Assembly: GCA_027924645.1 (NCBI GenBank)
Contig: BSBN01001362.1
Coordinates: 1,208,501-1,272,500, forward strand
Source: Cunninghamia lanceolata
Taxonomy: Eukaryota; Streptophyta; Pinopsida; Cupressales; Cupressaceae
DNA length: 64,000 nt
Direction: 5' to 3'
Below the pieces are notes generated by a model, which was not told where the DNA came from, searched no databases, and saw nothing but the letters and a program-made list of their open reading frames with translations. The translations under genes and the position numbers were made by a program. Shown one piece after another: positions 1 to 12,824 of this stretch (positions are counted from its first letter, which is position 1; each line of letters begins with the position of its first letter).

Positions 1-22
1 CTTGTAGTTTATCTTGTCTTCA
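1..22 (+). repeat. 3' end of 5' LTR
   Basis: These bases match 8076-8097, the end of the 3' LTR, and end in CA. The rest of this LTR lies left of the window. Confidence 0.75.
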
Positions 23-24
23 TT

Positions 25-42
25 TGGCATGCCCGGTGGGAC
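25..42 (+). promoter_or_regulatory. Primer-binding site candidate
   Basis: TGGCATGCCCGGTGGGAC begins two bases after the LTR end with the TGG required to pair with a tRNA CCA tail. It is reminiscent of the TGGCGCC-type sites of Tat/Athila elements, but the cognate tRNA was not determined. Confidence 0.55.
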
Positions 43-486
43 CCCACAATCCCTATCTAAATCTTTGCTTGAGTTTTTGCAAGAAATACATGTTTTGTAG
101 GTTCTAGCGCTAAAAACCCTTGGTTTGGCGCTATTTCTCCGATTTGTGGCACTATTTGGATATGTTTTGGCACCATTTCTCAATGATATTTTTTGCTAAC
201 CTTAGGCTTAGAAACTTTGTTTGAATGCTTCTTTGGAGGTTTCTAGCAAGTTTGAGGTCTTAATGCTCTCTATTTTGATAGGAGAAACACAGAGGCAAGG
301 GGGGATAATGGCAAATTTTCTTTTGAAATACTTAGAATATCCCTTTTGTTTAACCATCATTCATTCGTCTTTTGCTAATGCTTTTGGGTGTTTGAATCTA
401 ACGTGGGGTGTTTAAAAACAAGATAAAAAGCCTTTTTATGTCCTTTTGAGTCAATATTTGCCATTAACAACTTCTTTTTGCAGCTC

Positions 487-935
487 CTTTTAAGACACTG
501 CATTGTTTTGGTGCTATATACTCCCAGTTTAGTGCTATCCTATTCACCAGACAAGGTAAAATAGGTAAAACTCTGTTTAGCGCCATTTCTGCCTCCTGTA
601 GCGCCTTTTCTGCCTCTTGTAGCACCATTTCTAACTTTTGTAGCATCATTTCTGCCTCCTGTAGTGCCTCCTATAGCACCTCCTGTCGCACCTCCTATAG
701 CGCCATTTCTACCTCCCGTAGTGCCATTTTTGCCTCTTGTAGCGCCTCCTGTCGTACCTCTTGTGGCTTCATTTCTAAAATCTGTAGCGCCTTTTGTTAT
801 TATATCGCCATTTGTGTATTCTGGAGCACCATACTATGTAAAAGTTAGAAACATTTATTTATCAGTCTGTAGCGCATTTTGAGTTGCTATAGCACCATCT
901 ATACTTTCTGTGGCACCTTTTCTGTCTATTTTGGC
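487..935 (+). repeat. Degenerate 21-bp minisatellite in retrotransposon leader
   Basis: Variants of the unit TAGCGCCATTTCTGCCTCCTG recur with 21-bp and shortened spacing, densest at 575-800. Looser copies occur from about 105. Both strands show short repetitive open frames here (a Glu/Leu-rich frame on minus, a Pro/Ala/Val-rich frame on plus) that are products of the repeat rather than genes. Confidence 0.7.
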
Positions 936-959
936 ACCTTTTTCTGTACTAAAATTGGA

Positions 960-3240
960 ATCTATGCAGGGTGTTGATTGTGTTCTGCAGGTCAAAACAT
1001 TTTTCCAAGACATTAAAATCAGACTACTAACATTGTTTGTGGGATTTTATTAGTCTAGAAACACTTCATTTTGGTGCACTAAAAGGAACATTGCTTGCTT
1101 AGCCTAGAAAACATTTGGGTTGGTGCATAAAATTAATCTTGTTTGTAAACAATCATAGGCACATTTCATTTGGGCTCTAAAAAGAACATTAGCAATTGTT
1201 TGACATGTCTTGTGCGCTTGCACATTTGTGTTACCCAAGGGATAGAATCAAAGTATCCTCTCCCCTCGCCTTCAAAAGGATCTTGGGTGAAGAGAAATAG
1301 TTATACTCTCTTTTTCTTTTTAGGAGAGGCCTGCCCTTGAGACACATCCGCAAGGAGAACTCATTGGCGACCTCAAGCAATACTTTCATTCGGTCCTCTA
1401 TACAAAATAGGATAAGGCAAAAGCCAAGTCTAAATCGGTATTAGTGCTTACTATTCGGTGCTAGTTTGAAAGGAAGTCATACCTTGTGTATATGAAACTC
1501 CTAGTAGAACTAGTTAAAACCTTAAGTGGTTTATTGGATGCTTGTAACGTGTCGATCCCCCGAATGTTCCCCCACTAAGAACCTTTGTGCTAGTGGCCAA
1601 AATCCTTCTATTTGTTGGTGCAGGAGGTTGGATCTCTGAAGCCATCCCATGTTCTCGTAATTTAAAGTAGAGATAGCAAATTCCTTGAGAATTTGAAGTT
1701 TGGTGTGCCCGAGAAGTGTGTTCCATGTAAGGGGGAGCAAGTGCCACCAAACTTCTAAGCTATCCACTCTGAATAAGTGTGGTTGGAGTAATCCAAGTGG
1801 GAATCTAGCAAATATTGTCTTTGCTAGCCTAGGATTGTACATGCTTACAAATGTTTTCAATCATGAACATATGCTATCCAATCGAAACATCTAGCCATTG
1901 TGTGTGATTGTTTGTCTACTTGTCAAGAATAATCAAATTCATCCAAATTATTGAAACGTTATCCCATGTATCATATCCTATTCATCCTAATCACCCTCAT
2001 CATCCTTAATCCAATTCATTATCATCATCTTAATCCAATTCCTCTATCCATTTGATCAATTTCATCCAAATCAAATCCAAAATCAAATCCAACATTAACC
2101 AACCCTCATCCATTATCCACCCCAAATCAAACATCCCAATCCCTAATCCTTAATCAACAAATCATCCTTTGCAAATCAAACATTGGTTAAGGAATTAGTC
2201 TCCTCCATCCTCCATTAATCTTTCATCCAAAATCCCAATCAAAATCCCCCAACATCATTATCAAACTCCAAATCTAAATCAACCCAATCAACTCTATTGC
2301 TTAAGTGTCATTAGTCTACCTTAAGCATAGAGAATCATCAATCATCCACGAAAACAAATCAAATCAAATCATATTAAGGTCTTGAAATTTGATCCCCAAC
2401 ATCACAATCATCCATTATCCTCCACCATCCCATATCTCTCCAACAAAATGGATCCTTATGTGGCAATGCAACATTTACAAAGAATTAAATATGCCTATGA
2501 GGATTTTGATCCTATCGCTAAAAAAAAATTCAAAAATAACATTAAAGATATCCCCTTAGCACACCTAATCATTTGAGAATCCCAAAACCCTACCCCATCA
2601 ACCTCATATTAACCTTCATCATACCAACCTTCATCCTATATATCCACCCCATCAACCTCATATCAACCTTTACCCTCATATCAATCTTCATCCCCTTATA
2701 CATCTATGCCATCATACTTATCCAACCAATCAATACCTCCAACTCATCCATCCCCGAACCTTTGTCATGCTACTTTGATGAGGGAACGACAATATAGCAC
2801 ACCTCATGGCCGAAATTCAAAACTGACATCAAAAACCATTCCCCCATGCAAATCCCTCATCCCCTAATCCCCATCCTCCAATCCCCTCATCACAATATCC
2901 TTCCAACCTTAGCAACCTTAATCCATCATCCTATGTATCTCCCAATCCATCAATCCCTATCACCCATCCACCATCTAATCCACCATCAAACCTTCCAAAT
3001 CTTAAGCCAAGAACACCCAACGAATCCTTGAGAGATTTTCTTTGAAGAAAGAGAGAAGCTAGGGAGTCCTCTAAATCCCCCACCCCTCCAACACCACCAT
3101 CCAATCCACTGCCTATCCTTGAACTCATCCAAGAAACATCACTACTTAATCCCATCATCCAACTATCCAATCCCAATCCTAATCCTACACCATCCACCCT
3201 TACTATCCATCCATTATATTGTTCTTCAACCCATACATTC
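960..3240 (+). other. Retrotransposon leader/interior, no convincing ORF
   Basis: This is interior sequence of the LTR element. From about 1900 onward it becomes a C/A/T-rich, G-poor tract of CATCC-like words. A 64-codon frame at 2382-2576 and a few shorter ones are present but match nothing I recognise. They may be relics of the frame that becomes the G-patch ORF downstream. Confidence 0.5.
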
Positions 3241-4260
3241 ATGAAGGATGTCATCCATTGGCTATTAGCAATAAATCAAGCACCTATCACATCCATCCAA
3301 GCACCCACCACATATATCCAAGTCACTTCCTCCATGCAAACACTCAAGCTATGTTTAGAGACAAATCCAAAGCATGTTGAAACATCAACCCCCTATCCTA
3401 ATCAAGATCTAACCATCCCATATAATCCCATCCCCGATCCCCTCCCATCTAGTGATCAACTTATTGATCCCACACCCTCTACCAATCCCACCTCAAATCC
3501 ATCCCCTTATCCACTTGGCAAAAGCACCTTCATCTGCGGTGGCTCTCTCATAGGAGGTGAACAACTTCCATCCACCACCTATCATTCTCCAACAAATAAT
3601 GGATTCGTGTCTTGTTTCCAAAGCACTAAACATCCCATTGCATGCCGTATGCTCCAACACATGAACTATCAAGGTAGAGGCTTAGGCCTTCATGAACAAG
3701 GCATCTTGGAGCCCATCCACACCACATTCCATCCATCCTTGCATGGCCTTGGCTATACATCCCAAGGCAAACAATCTAAAAATGTTGGTACCACCTACCC
3801 ACCATCCAAAATCCATTCATCCAATCCCAAACATGGTGCACCTCGTCGCACATCCAAATCATATGTCACCATTCCCCCTCCATCATCATATCATTTGCAA
3901 AAGAATGGGACCATACATCTCTCTCCATCAAATTTACCTCCACTCTTACCAACTCCTAACATCCCCATCCTCAAATCCCCTTATCCTCATATCCTTCCAA
4001 CTCCTAAAAATAAATCCCCTTATCCTCCCATCCTCCCAACCCCTCATATCCCTATCCTTAAATTCCCTCATCCATTTATCCATAAATCCACTTTTAACCC
4101 CTCCACCCATAAATCCCCTAAAATCCCCAATCAGGGCCAACAGAAGCACACATCATCCAAAATAGAAGCTTCCACCAAATCCATGGGATTCAAAAGCAAT
4201 AATTTGAATGCCTCGACTCATAAAGCACAAAAGCCTAAATATGCTATCTCTCCCAAGTAA
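3241..4260 (+). CDS. Retrotransposon G-patch protein, low-complexity
   Basis: This 339-codon frame is the longest in the element. Residues about 138-180 contain a G-patch-like stretch with the glycine pattern RGLGLHEQGILEPI followed about 15 residues later by HGLGY. G-patch motifs are known in plant LTR-retrotransposon polyproteins, where they are thought to bind nucleic acid; that role is inferred here. The rest is rich in Pro, Ser, Thr, Asn and His and is built from repeated Pro-His/Ile-Leu words. No protease or zinc knuckle is visible. The start chosen is the first ATG of the frame; the true start could lie upstream across a lesion. The overlapping frame at 3692-4165 is a shadow of the same biased composition. 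Confidence 0.6.
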   Translation: MKDVIHWLLAINQAPITSIQAPTTYIQVTSSMQTLKLCLETNPKHVETSTPYPNQDLTIPYNPIPDPLPSSDQLIDPTPSTNPTSNPSPYPLGKSTFICGGSLIGGEQLPSTTYHSPTNNGFVSCFQSTKHPIACRMLQHMNYQGRGLGLHEQGILEPIHTTFHPSLHGLGYTSQGKQSKNVGTTYPPSKIHSSNPKHGAPRRTSKSYVTIPPPSSYHLQKNGTIHLSPSNLPPLLPTPNIPILKSPYPHILPTPKNKSPYPPILPTPHIPILKFPHPFIHKSTFNPSTHKSPKIPNQGQQKHTSSKIEASTKSMGFKSNNLNASTHKAQKPKYAISPK

Positions 4261-6780
4261 AATGAAAAATCTAAAAGGCTATCAAAGCCCACACCATCAA
4301 AAGAAAAAGAAAAAAAATGGTGTGGGTCCCTAAGCACAAAGCAAACAAAGCAAATGAGGCATCCACCTCCCAACCCACCTCCAAATCCCAAACATCTCTC
4401 TCTCCATCTAAAAATCCCACAAATTCTAAGTCTATTTGGGTCCCTAAAATCCCAAATCGACCATCCAAAAATCCCGTATCCTGATCCCCATTACTACCCA
4501 CCCCCATCCAAAATATAATCTTCAGAATACATCACGGTGTGTGTAGCCATTGGTCTTGGTTCCCCTCCATGACATGACATTCCCACATCTCTCCATCTCT
4601 CCATCTTTCATCCACTATCCTACATATCTCCCCCATCACATCCATATGGTCCATGCTTTTGCATAAACCTTACATAATCCACATAATCCACATCATAATC
4701 TACTATCCACCATCCATTCTATCTTCTCCTATCTACCAACATCCATGCAATCATCATCCATAATTCTATCCAACATGGGACCATCTTCTCCTTGTTATGG
4801 AAACAGATGCTAGAGTCCCCATTCCATAAAAAAAGTAAAAAAAACAAAAAATAAAAAAAATCAAGAAAATAGTAAAGAGAAAAATCCATCCAATGGTGAA
4901 AACCACTCCTTGTGGTACCTTGGGCAAGTACCATGATGAAAACCCCTTCTGGGCATCATGCGTAATCCCTTCTCCATCCATTTTGTATATCTACACTTGG
5001 GGGCAAAATCATACCCTTCATCCACATCCATAATATCCTTTACACATCTTATCCACTATCTTATCCTTATCCTATCATATTCCTATCCACCATCTCTTAT
5101 TTATCCTATCATTTTCCATCCATTCTATCTACTGTATCTTCCTCTTTAGATCTTGATAAAGATAAGGGGCAAAATACCAAAAACATGCTTTGGACACCTC
5201 TCGACATAATCCCTTTCCAAGCATATCGTCCATCCATCTACTACAAAGTCCATCCATTCAAATGTGAACCCATCATGCAAAATTCAAAGCATTGGGGCAT
5301 ATGATTCCTTGCAACATAGCCCTTAGAGAAAATTCTTATCCCCATCTTCCATCTATCTAACATGCATCCCTATCACTTGTCCATTTATCCATCATGAATC
5401 CTATCCATTATCATTTCATTGCCAATCCCCCTATCAAACCCCATCACCTCTCCCTCTAGACTTGGTGTTCCCTTGTCATTGGTACCTAGCACAAAGGCAA
5501 TCCAAACAAAATCCAATCCAACCATCATAATAAACCATACCCCATCCAAAACCTCCAAAATCAAAAATCCCAAAAACAATCCCACAACATCATCACAATC
5601 ACCCAACTCATCCAACACATCATCTTCCAACATCATCACATCTATCTTCAATCATCCCACATCATCATCACAAATCAGAACTACATATCATCATCACCCA
5701 CATCTTTTAATGTGCTTTGATCTCGTGGATACAAGGTATGTAGGAAGTCTGGAATACGAAGGAAGTTTCCAGTACTCAGGTACAAAAGATGCACCCATTC
5801 AACCCGTTTGGATGGTCCCTATCCCCTGAGCTTACACTAGATCATCCCAAGCATCGCATCACCTATCAAAGCAATCATGCCATAACCAAAATCATCAACT
5901 ATCAAAACAACATCAACTACAACTTGTAACCATCATATCTTGCGCCAATCCAACAACATCAACCATCAAAACCATGCCCTAGGATATATCGTTCCCACGA
6001 TGGGCATGATCCAATCATCAAATCATCATCCATCTTGGCAAGAGATACAATGGCTATTTGTTTGGTTTGTTGGTCTTTTGGTTTTTGACTTTTATCTTTT
6101 GTCCTACTCAAAGATCACATCAAAACTATCTTGATCTCACTATATCATGGTATGTGATGAAAACATCTAGATTGGGGCATAGTCTTGCTTTTGTATGTTG
6201 TTCTTATGGGTTGGTCTCATTACTCCAAGCTAGTATTCATATCTTGTGGATCGTAGGGTCGGTTCTATCATATTAATCTCCTTTTGCATCTAAGGTTCAT
6301 CATACCTTTTGTGTATTAAGGACTTATGCTATGGGTCCCCTTCCCTCATCTAGATAAGGTTGTACTATCTTGGGCATGCATGGGATCACCCTCTTGTCTA
6401 CGTGTCTAGTCCATGCAAAGTGTTGGATAAACATCATCAATTTGGTCTTCTATACCTTGGTGAAAATATCCACTTTTCTATAACAAACCTAGGATTGCTC
6501 TAAATCATTTTTAGCATAATGATCATCCGTCAACCAATCTACCTGAAATCATCTTTCATCTCAACCCTTATCCTCCAACCACTTCAATCAATTTGTTTCA
6601 TCCATTTCGAGAGCACACCCATGTTCTTGCAACATGCCTGTCCTCTCGAGGGGGCATCACCTTTACCAATCATCCCTAAACCTTACCCTATTCTTCTAAA
6701 CCAAAATATTTTTATATCCAATCCAACTCTATATTTGAACTTCTTTGAAATAATGTTACTTAGCTGTAACACCATTTCAA
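4261..6780 (+). other. Retrotransposon 3' interior, non-coding or decayed
   Basis: The CATCC-rich, G-poor tract continues to about 5700 and then gives way to ordinary AT-rich sequence. A purine-rich A/G run lies at about 4830-4880. The only frame above 100 codons (5419-5829) is compositionally biased and matches nothing recognised. Confidence 0.5.
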
Positions 6781-6790
6781 GAGGGGTAAA

Positions 6791-8097
6791 TGTAGACACC
6801 TAAAATTAACTTTCTCCGCAAACCAATTTCCCATATCTCTACACCACCAATTATCCCTCCTATTAATTAAATAAATTTATTTTATTTAATTAATTTATCC
6901 CTAATCATCTACCCTTAACCATTTATCCATCCTTTGTGATCAATTAATTCATTTAATTTATCACTATACCTTACAACACTATCCCTCATTAATTAAATTA
7001 ATATTCTCAATATTTATTTAGTTAATTTCTCCATCTCCCTAATCCTTATTAATTGGATCAATCATTCTTATTTGATTAATCTACTCTACTAATCAACTTA
7101 AACCTATCCTAGTTGATTAAATAGAAATTATTTAATTAGCTACCCTAGCCTACCTATCCCCTAGACCTAAATTAATTAAATAAACCCTTATTTAATTAAT
7201 TTTAACCTCTCATTAACCCACTCACTAATTTCCTCCAGCCACATTAATTAAGCTAATCCTCTTGATTAGCTTGGTCAAACCTTGCTTAACCCATCCTCCC
7301 ACACACTTTTGAATAAAAACCAAATTTTTATTCAAAAGGTCACATGACCCACCAACTCATTTACTACCATTTTACACATGTAAGTGTACATGTGGACTTG
7401 ACCTTCACACTTCCACATAAATTTGAATTTTCAATCCACACTCCCCCATGAAATGAATTTTTAATTCATTTACTTGTCATATCATTCACTTGTCACATCC
7501 AACTCTTCCCAAAAATAAATTTTTAATTCATTTTAATTCTCATCACTCTTCCCCATGTGAATTTAAAAATTCACAAATAATGGGAGCCATTCAATCTTAT
7601 TGACCAAATCTTAGCCTTTGATCCCTCTTGTCCAACCCTCTTACTACAACCCCAATCCAAACCCTAATCCTCAAGCATTCCTAGCCATTGATCTAAACTT
7701 TCAATCCTCGCCCTCCATATTTTTACCAAAAATCTACAAATAGAGCCCTCATCTAAGCCATTTTCATAACTTTTTCTTGCATCAAATCCATACCAAAATT
7801 TCTATCTTCTCATCTCATCTTAACCTCATAATTCCAAAATCATTCCTCATCTCCACAGCTAAACCATCTCTCATTATCACCTCCATCTCAATCTCTATCT
7901 AAATCCATTATCCTCATCATATTGTGTTGATCAAGCAAGGAGCAATCTACATTCTCTATCTCAACATTGGGTAAAGCTAAGAAGTTTGGGTGCAACTCCT
8001 TCCACCTTATCAAGGAGAAAGAAGATTCCAAGGCATAAATGGTTTGTTTTATGCATTTCATTTGTGTTTTCTAACCTTGTAGTTTATCTTGTCTTCA
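6791..8097 (+). repeat. 3' LTR (about 1.3 kb)
   Basis: It begins TGTAGACACC directly after a GAGGGG tract and ends in CA at 8096-8097, the end shared with the first 22 bases of the window. The same TGTAGACAC start is seen in the solo LTR at 34,747-35,478 on the other strand. The left part is a run of AATTAATT-rich sequence. The 5-bp target duplication cannot be checked because the element's left end is outside the window. Confidence 0.75.
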
Positions 8098-8664
8098 TAT
8101 GCAGGTCAAGAATTTTGTAACTATATGATAAAGTTATCATGAATTGCCATCACTCCCCATACACAAAACTATAAGTATAAAGAAAAAAGTAGTAGAGAAG
8201 TGGGATACAATAAATAGGGTGATTGGGTATGGTTTGGTTGGATCAACATGAAACTGGTAGAGGATACCAAAATGCTGTGCATCATCCTTAAATAACCAAG
8301 AGGAGGAAAGCATAAAAGAATGGTAAAACATATCTAGAATCTGATTTAGAAAAGAGTTAACAAACAAATAGTGGAAAAATAAACAAATGAATACCTAACG
8401 TGTTTGGGCCAACATGAGAGGTACTAACACCTCAATGGTTAGCGTTGTCCCCAAAATACAAAGAGGTCAAGAAGAGATAAAATTAGTATTGGAAATAATC
8501 ATGGAATAACATAAGTTGTAATGAAGAAAGGAGAAATCAATCAATAATAGAAGTGAAATGGCCATCAACAAGGCTATCAAGGATTTCACAACCATCTGAA
8601 TAGGACTTAGCCAAGTGTTTCATGGAAGAGGGAGTAGCAAGAGAAGGTTCCAAATGGTACAAAG
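8098..8664. other. Unrecognised AT-rich spacer
   Basis: No supported gene or element boundary is visible. The one frame of 76 codons on the minus strand has no recognisable features. Confidence 0.5.
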
Positions 8665-9792
8665 TGTAACACTACCTTTCCTTATAGTTATTTACTTATT
8701 TGTAGCAGATTTAAATATAATTAATACTAGAATTAATTGATTTAAAGTATGCAAGGTTATCAATTCCAATGTGAATTATGAAAGGAAGCAAGGTATGTGG
8801 AAACGCTTCCTACACTGATCTACCAAGGAAAGATTAATGCAAATTTTAACTTTCATAGTTACAGATTAAGATGCACATTAATAGAAAGGTAATAACAACA
8901 TCCAAAAGCAAGTACAAAGCTCACAACACAAGATATACATGGGGAAAACCCTTTCGGGTGAAAAACCCCACACTCTAAAACTTGCACAATGTATTATCAA
9001 ATCAAAGGATGATTACAACACACTTGCAATGCAAGTTCTTCCAGGAGTACCCATATGTTGAATACTAGAGTAATTATGGCAACATAACGGTACCTACAAA
9101 TGAACCATACCACTCCAACTCCAAACACCTGTATATATAGAGAAATACCAAGGATGGAGGTAGCTTCTAGAGCAAGGCACAAAAGAATCTCGTCCAAATC
9201 CACATGCCCCAAATTCCAAGGCCATAAAACATGTAAAAGACACTTATCAAAGATTCCCTTTCATCCCTTACAACCCCCATACTTGGGTGCCCCAAATTTG
9301 CCCAATATAGGTATGACTGATGCTCTTACATTGTCATAAAATCTGTCATATATGACAACACTTATAGTTGTATGAGAATCTGTCATAATTGACTATTAAT
9401 AAATGATTCTATTGCAACTTGTCATAGTCAAACTTGGGTGCTTACTTTCTCCATGCAAAGATGCTTCTTGACACTTTTCACACCTGTCATAGAATCTCTA
9501 TTTCCATTTCTTACATGTCATAGAATCTATCATATGTCATAACCTCTTACACAATCCACAAGATGTTGACACATGGCAATATGCCACCTCAAAATGGGAC
9601 GCCTACATTTTCAAATGTTGACTTGACCATCCAAGTCATCTTCTAAGTGGAATGACATATCATGTCACCTCACACTAAATGACAAGTCCAAATGACTAAT
9701 ATTAAATACAATATAGGCAATTAAATAAATATACAATCAAAATAATAAATTCTAGGAAATTGCAAAAGTTGAGACACCTTAATTCCCAACAA
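8665..9792 (-). repeat. LTR-like sequence, probable Ty1/copia, minus strand
   Basis: Read on the minus strand it starts TGTTGGGAATTAAGG, a start typical of copia LTRs. Inside (about 8940-8975) it has a GTTTTTCACCCGAAAGGG stretch like the post-TATA region of many plant copia LTRs, and it appears to end in TACA at 8665. No matching 5-bp target duplication is found at these ends (CAAAG against AATTG), so the left boundary may be wrong, or this may be one LTR of a degraded element. Confidence 0.5.
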
Positions 9793-12059
9793 ATTGTACA
9801 ACACAAGATAATTTAGTATCTCTAAAGTAAATAATTAACATAGTAAATTGCATTATAACACAATCATATTATTCAACTAGATTAACATCAAAATTATATA
9901 TTTATTATTCCAAATATCCTTTAAACATCAACAATTTTAAAATACTTATCTGAATCAAAGTACTTGGAAAAGTCACTCTCACTCTAGGAAGATTTTAGCG
10001 GTCTTGGCACTCATAGCTATGGCACATTTTGGATCTAAAATGTGTAAAAATACAGTGTGTTCCTACTTGCACCATATGTACTCACACTGTGCCTACTCGC
10101 ATCATGCTAAAAGCCTTCGCCAAGACAATTCTAGGTGTACACAATCCTAGGTTGGACGTACTTAGTACATTCCCTTCTCCAATGCCCATAGCCCACCAAA
10201 CCACCTTCTTCTTCCTTGAGTGATATACATGCCCTTTCCAAGTCTCTCATAAATGCTTTATATAACCTTTTAAGGGGTGGTTTCCAAACTATCACACCCT
10301 TTCACAAAGGTTGTCATTAATAATTATTTAATAAATATAATAATTCCTCCCTTTAAAATGGGTTTTTTATAAATATTCTTTATTTATCTCCATTTTAACC
10401 AAAGGATCATAATATCCTTTATTTTTCCATCTCCCTTTTAATTATAAAGGGTTAAATAAACTTTATCCTCTTATAATTTTAAAGGTTTATTCATAAAATA
10501 GTTTTATTTTCCATTTTGGGGAAAAAGTCCCATAACATTTCTCCCCCTATAAATCAGTTGATGTCCTCATTAGCTCAATTTGAATCTACAACACAATTGA
10601 TCAAAACTGATTAGTTGAGTAAGTGTGGACATGACACTATTAATATCACAATGAATCTATTTCACTTTAACTTCATCTATAATTGTATTGATCAAATTTT
10701 AGATCTTTTTAATAACCCTTCTAGTTTAACTAAAACTGTGCAATTAGATCCCTTAGAAACACTTTGCTAATCAATAACATGATTAGAACTATAAGTACAT
10801 TTTCACATGAAATAGATCATAAATGTATACTTGAGGAGATAATACAAGTGTTCATACTAAATCTTTAATATAGATGTTTTGATCGTTTAGGTGTAACTTC
10901 AACATAAAATTTACAAAAATATTAACATGTGATCATATAACACTTACCCAGTGACATGCATATCCCATACTGTGAAATCACTTATCATTGAGTACCATAT
11001 AATATATATACTCAAAATAAATTCCAAGATAATAATCATGCATTCCAGACTACATGAATATATTCTCTTCCTGTATCATGTACATACTTTGAATAGAAAC
11101 AAGTGGACAATTACCCCTTAACAAATTTCATATTAGTTCACATAGTCATTCAAATAGTGCTTTGGGACAATTCTAAATTCATTAGGGATTTAAGGGTAAT
11201 TTGTTTATTACTATCAACAAGGTGTTTATAATACCTAACCTATTCACAAATTATTCCAAAATAATATCAAAGGCTTACAAGTAATCAATAATGCTATAAA
11301 ATTCCAAGGATCTTAGTCCTATACAAAATAGGTACAAGGTTATTGGGTTTATCAGGTCCAATAACAAAGTACAATAAAATAAAGATGGTATAAAAGAAAT
11401 CTTACAAGGCATCTTAGGAAACAAAACAAAAATAACTATTACCATCATAAAGTACTTCATAGAGAAACACTGGGTCTAATATTTCCTTTAAGTAACTAGG
11501 TTAATTGAATATCCTTCTTTGTTATCCTCATTTTTTCCATCATGATTGATCTCTCAACAATATAATTATGACTTCCTAAAAGAATTAAAGACACCTTCTC
11601 AATTCAAGGTATTTTGATTGACTTTCCAAACCCAAATCTCCAAACAATGTTTTAAAACTCAATATTTCAAAAGATGGGGAACCAATATTTCTATGCCCTT
11701 GGAGTCTTTAAATTATGGTAGCTATAATCATGGATTTTTTTCATATTATGCCTTGCCTTGGGGTTATATTTTAATTTTATCTAGTAAGCTAATAGGAATT
11801 CTAATTAAATATCCGTGTGCCTAGGATGTGTAAGATGATTAGATCTTAAACTCGCAATAATGGGCTCAAGGATTTTATTTTTGATATGAATTTTAATAAC
11901 ATTGATGTGCTTCTACAAGTTCGACAACATAAGAAAATTTAGTAAAATTGTCTATAAAATATAAAACATGTTGAAGATTTTTAAACATTACATAAACTAG
12001 CTCTTTTCCAAATAAATTCTTGAGGAACTTGCATATATCATAGAAAAGTTTGTATCTAA
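9793..12059. other. AT-rich decayed sequence, possibly interior of the minus-strand gypsy relic
   Basis: No clean ORF or RNA gene is seen. Because protease-like sequence lies just to the right on the minus strand, reverse transcriptase and integrase relics would be expected here, but I could not recognise them by eye. Confidence 0.4.
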
Positions 12060-12240
12060 AATGGTTTAATTTCTAGAGGTCATCTCTCCCCTTGTAAAAT
12101 CGACATGTCCCCATGTTTGGTTCTAAGAGAAATTGTTTTACATTCTACAAAATATTGTTTTGAACCAACCAACTCATTCCAATGATAGCATCATTTTGTT
12201 CCAATTTTAAGAGGTAAAAAAAAATGACTCGGAGACCTGT
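12060..12240 (-). pseudogene. Retroviral-type aspartic protease remnant
   Basis: Minus-strand translation contains DAIIGMSWL followed by a short hydrophobic stretch. This resembles the conserved IIGMDWL element near the C-terminal end of Ty3/gypsy proteases. A stop codon follows within a few residues. The catalytic DTG/DSG was not found, so this is a relic only. Confidence 0.4.
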
Positions 12241-12739
12241 GGGTTAAGTACCCATAATGTAACTTGAAATAGAGTTATGTAATAAATCTAAGTGTCAATT
12301 TTAAATAAATATAACATGCATAGTAGAACCAAATGGAAATGAACATGAGATACAAATTTCACCATTACAAATACTAATTCACTAACTCTATGTTGAAACA
12401 CTTCCTTGTATAAGAGGGTACTTAGCCCAAATAGTTGAATTTAATACTACTAAAGAAATTATCTCATATTTGAGATCTCATGATGTATAAATTGATCCTC
12501 CTAGAGCTTTGTGAATCATCCAACTATTGGACTTGCATGAGTGAATCAAGGTTACCCTTGAAGCTAAGTTGAATTGAAAAACCATTCATGTAAAGGTAGC
12601 CATAAAGGAGAGTAATAAATTTGACTTGGGTATATGATTTTTTATACTAAAATATCATTTGCACATATATAAGCCTAAAGAGACTAAAGATTTTGCATAC
12701 GATCATGAAGAGAAAAAAATGTTCATTTTCCTAGCATGG

Positions 12740-12755
12740 AAATTAAGATCAAGTA
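12740..12755 (+). repeat. SINE target-site duplication, left
   Basis: AAATTAAGATCAAGTA, identical to 12,914-12,929. Confidence 0.85.
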
Positions 12756-12766
12756 AGCGGGGGCCC

Positions 12767-12778
12767 TGGCTCGATTGG
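12767..12778 (+). promoter_or_regulatory. Pol III A box of SINE
   Basis: TGGCTCGATTGG fits the TRGCNNARYNGG-type A-box consensus. Confidence 0.75.
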
Positions 12779-12812
12779 CTAAGTAATTCCGTTGCGGTAA
12801 AGATGGTCATGA

Positions 12813-12824
12813 GGTCCAATATCC
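12813..12824 (+). promoter_or_regulatory. Pol III B box of SINE
   Basis: GGTCCAATATCC is close to the GGTTCGANTCC consensus and lies 34 bp after the A box. Confidence 0.65.

Larger units (their letters stand above)
1..8097 (+). mobile_element. Large non-autonomous LTR retrotransposon (LARD/TR-GAG-like), 5' LTR truncated by window edge
   Basis: The first 22 bases are repeated almost at the end of this block (8076-8097), so the window opens in the last bases of a 5' LTR and the 3' LTR lies at 6791-8097. A primer-binding-site candidate follows the 5' LTR at 25-42, and a purine-rich tract (6781-6790) precedes the 3' LTR. The 6.8-kb interior has one sizeable ORF with a G-patch motif (3241-4260). 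It shows no aspartic protease, reverse transcriptase, RNase H or integrase, so the element would need enzymes from another element. The phrase CACTTGGGGGCAAA near 4984 resembles the conserved stretch before the 3' LTR in Tat/Athila-type elements, but the lineage is an inference. The interior is strongly C-rich and G-poor on this strand. Confidence 0.75.

Noticed and set aside
464..649. Minus-strand frame rich in Glu, Leu and Ala that looks like a coiled coil
   Set aside because: It is the translation of the 21-bp minisatellite; the regularity comes from the repeat.
1514..1894. Overlapping frames of 64-109 codons on both strands
   Set aside because: Mutually overlapping, no domains, inside the retrotransposon leader.
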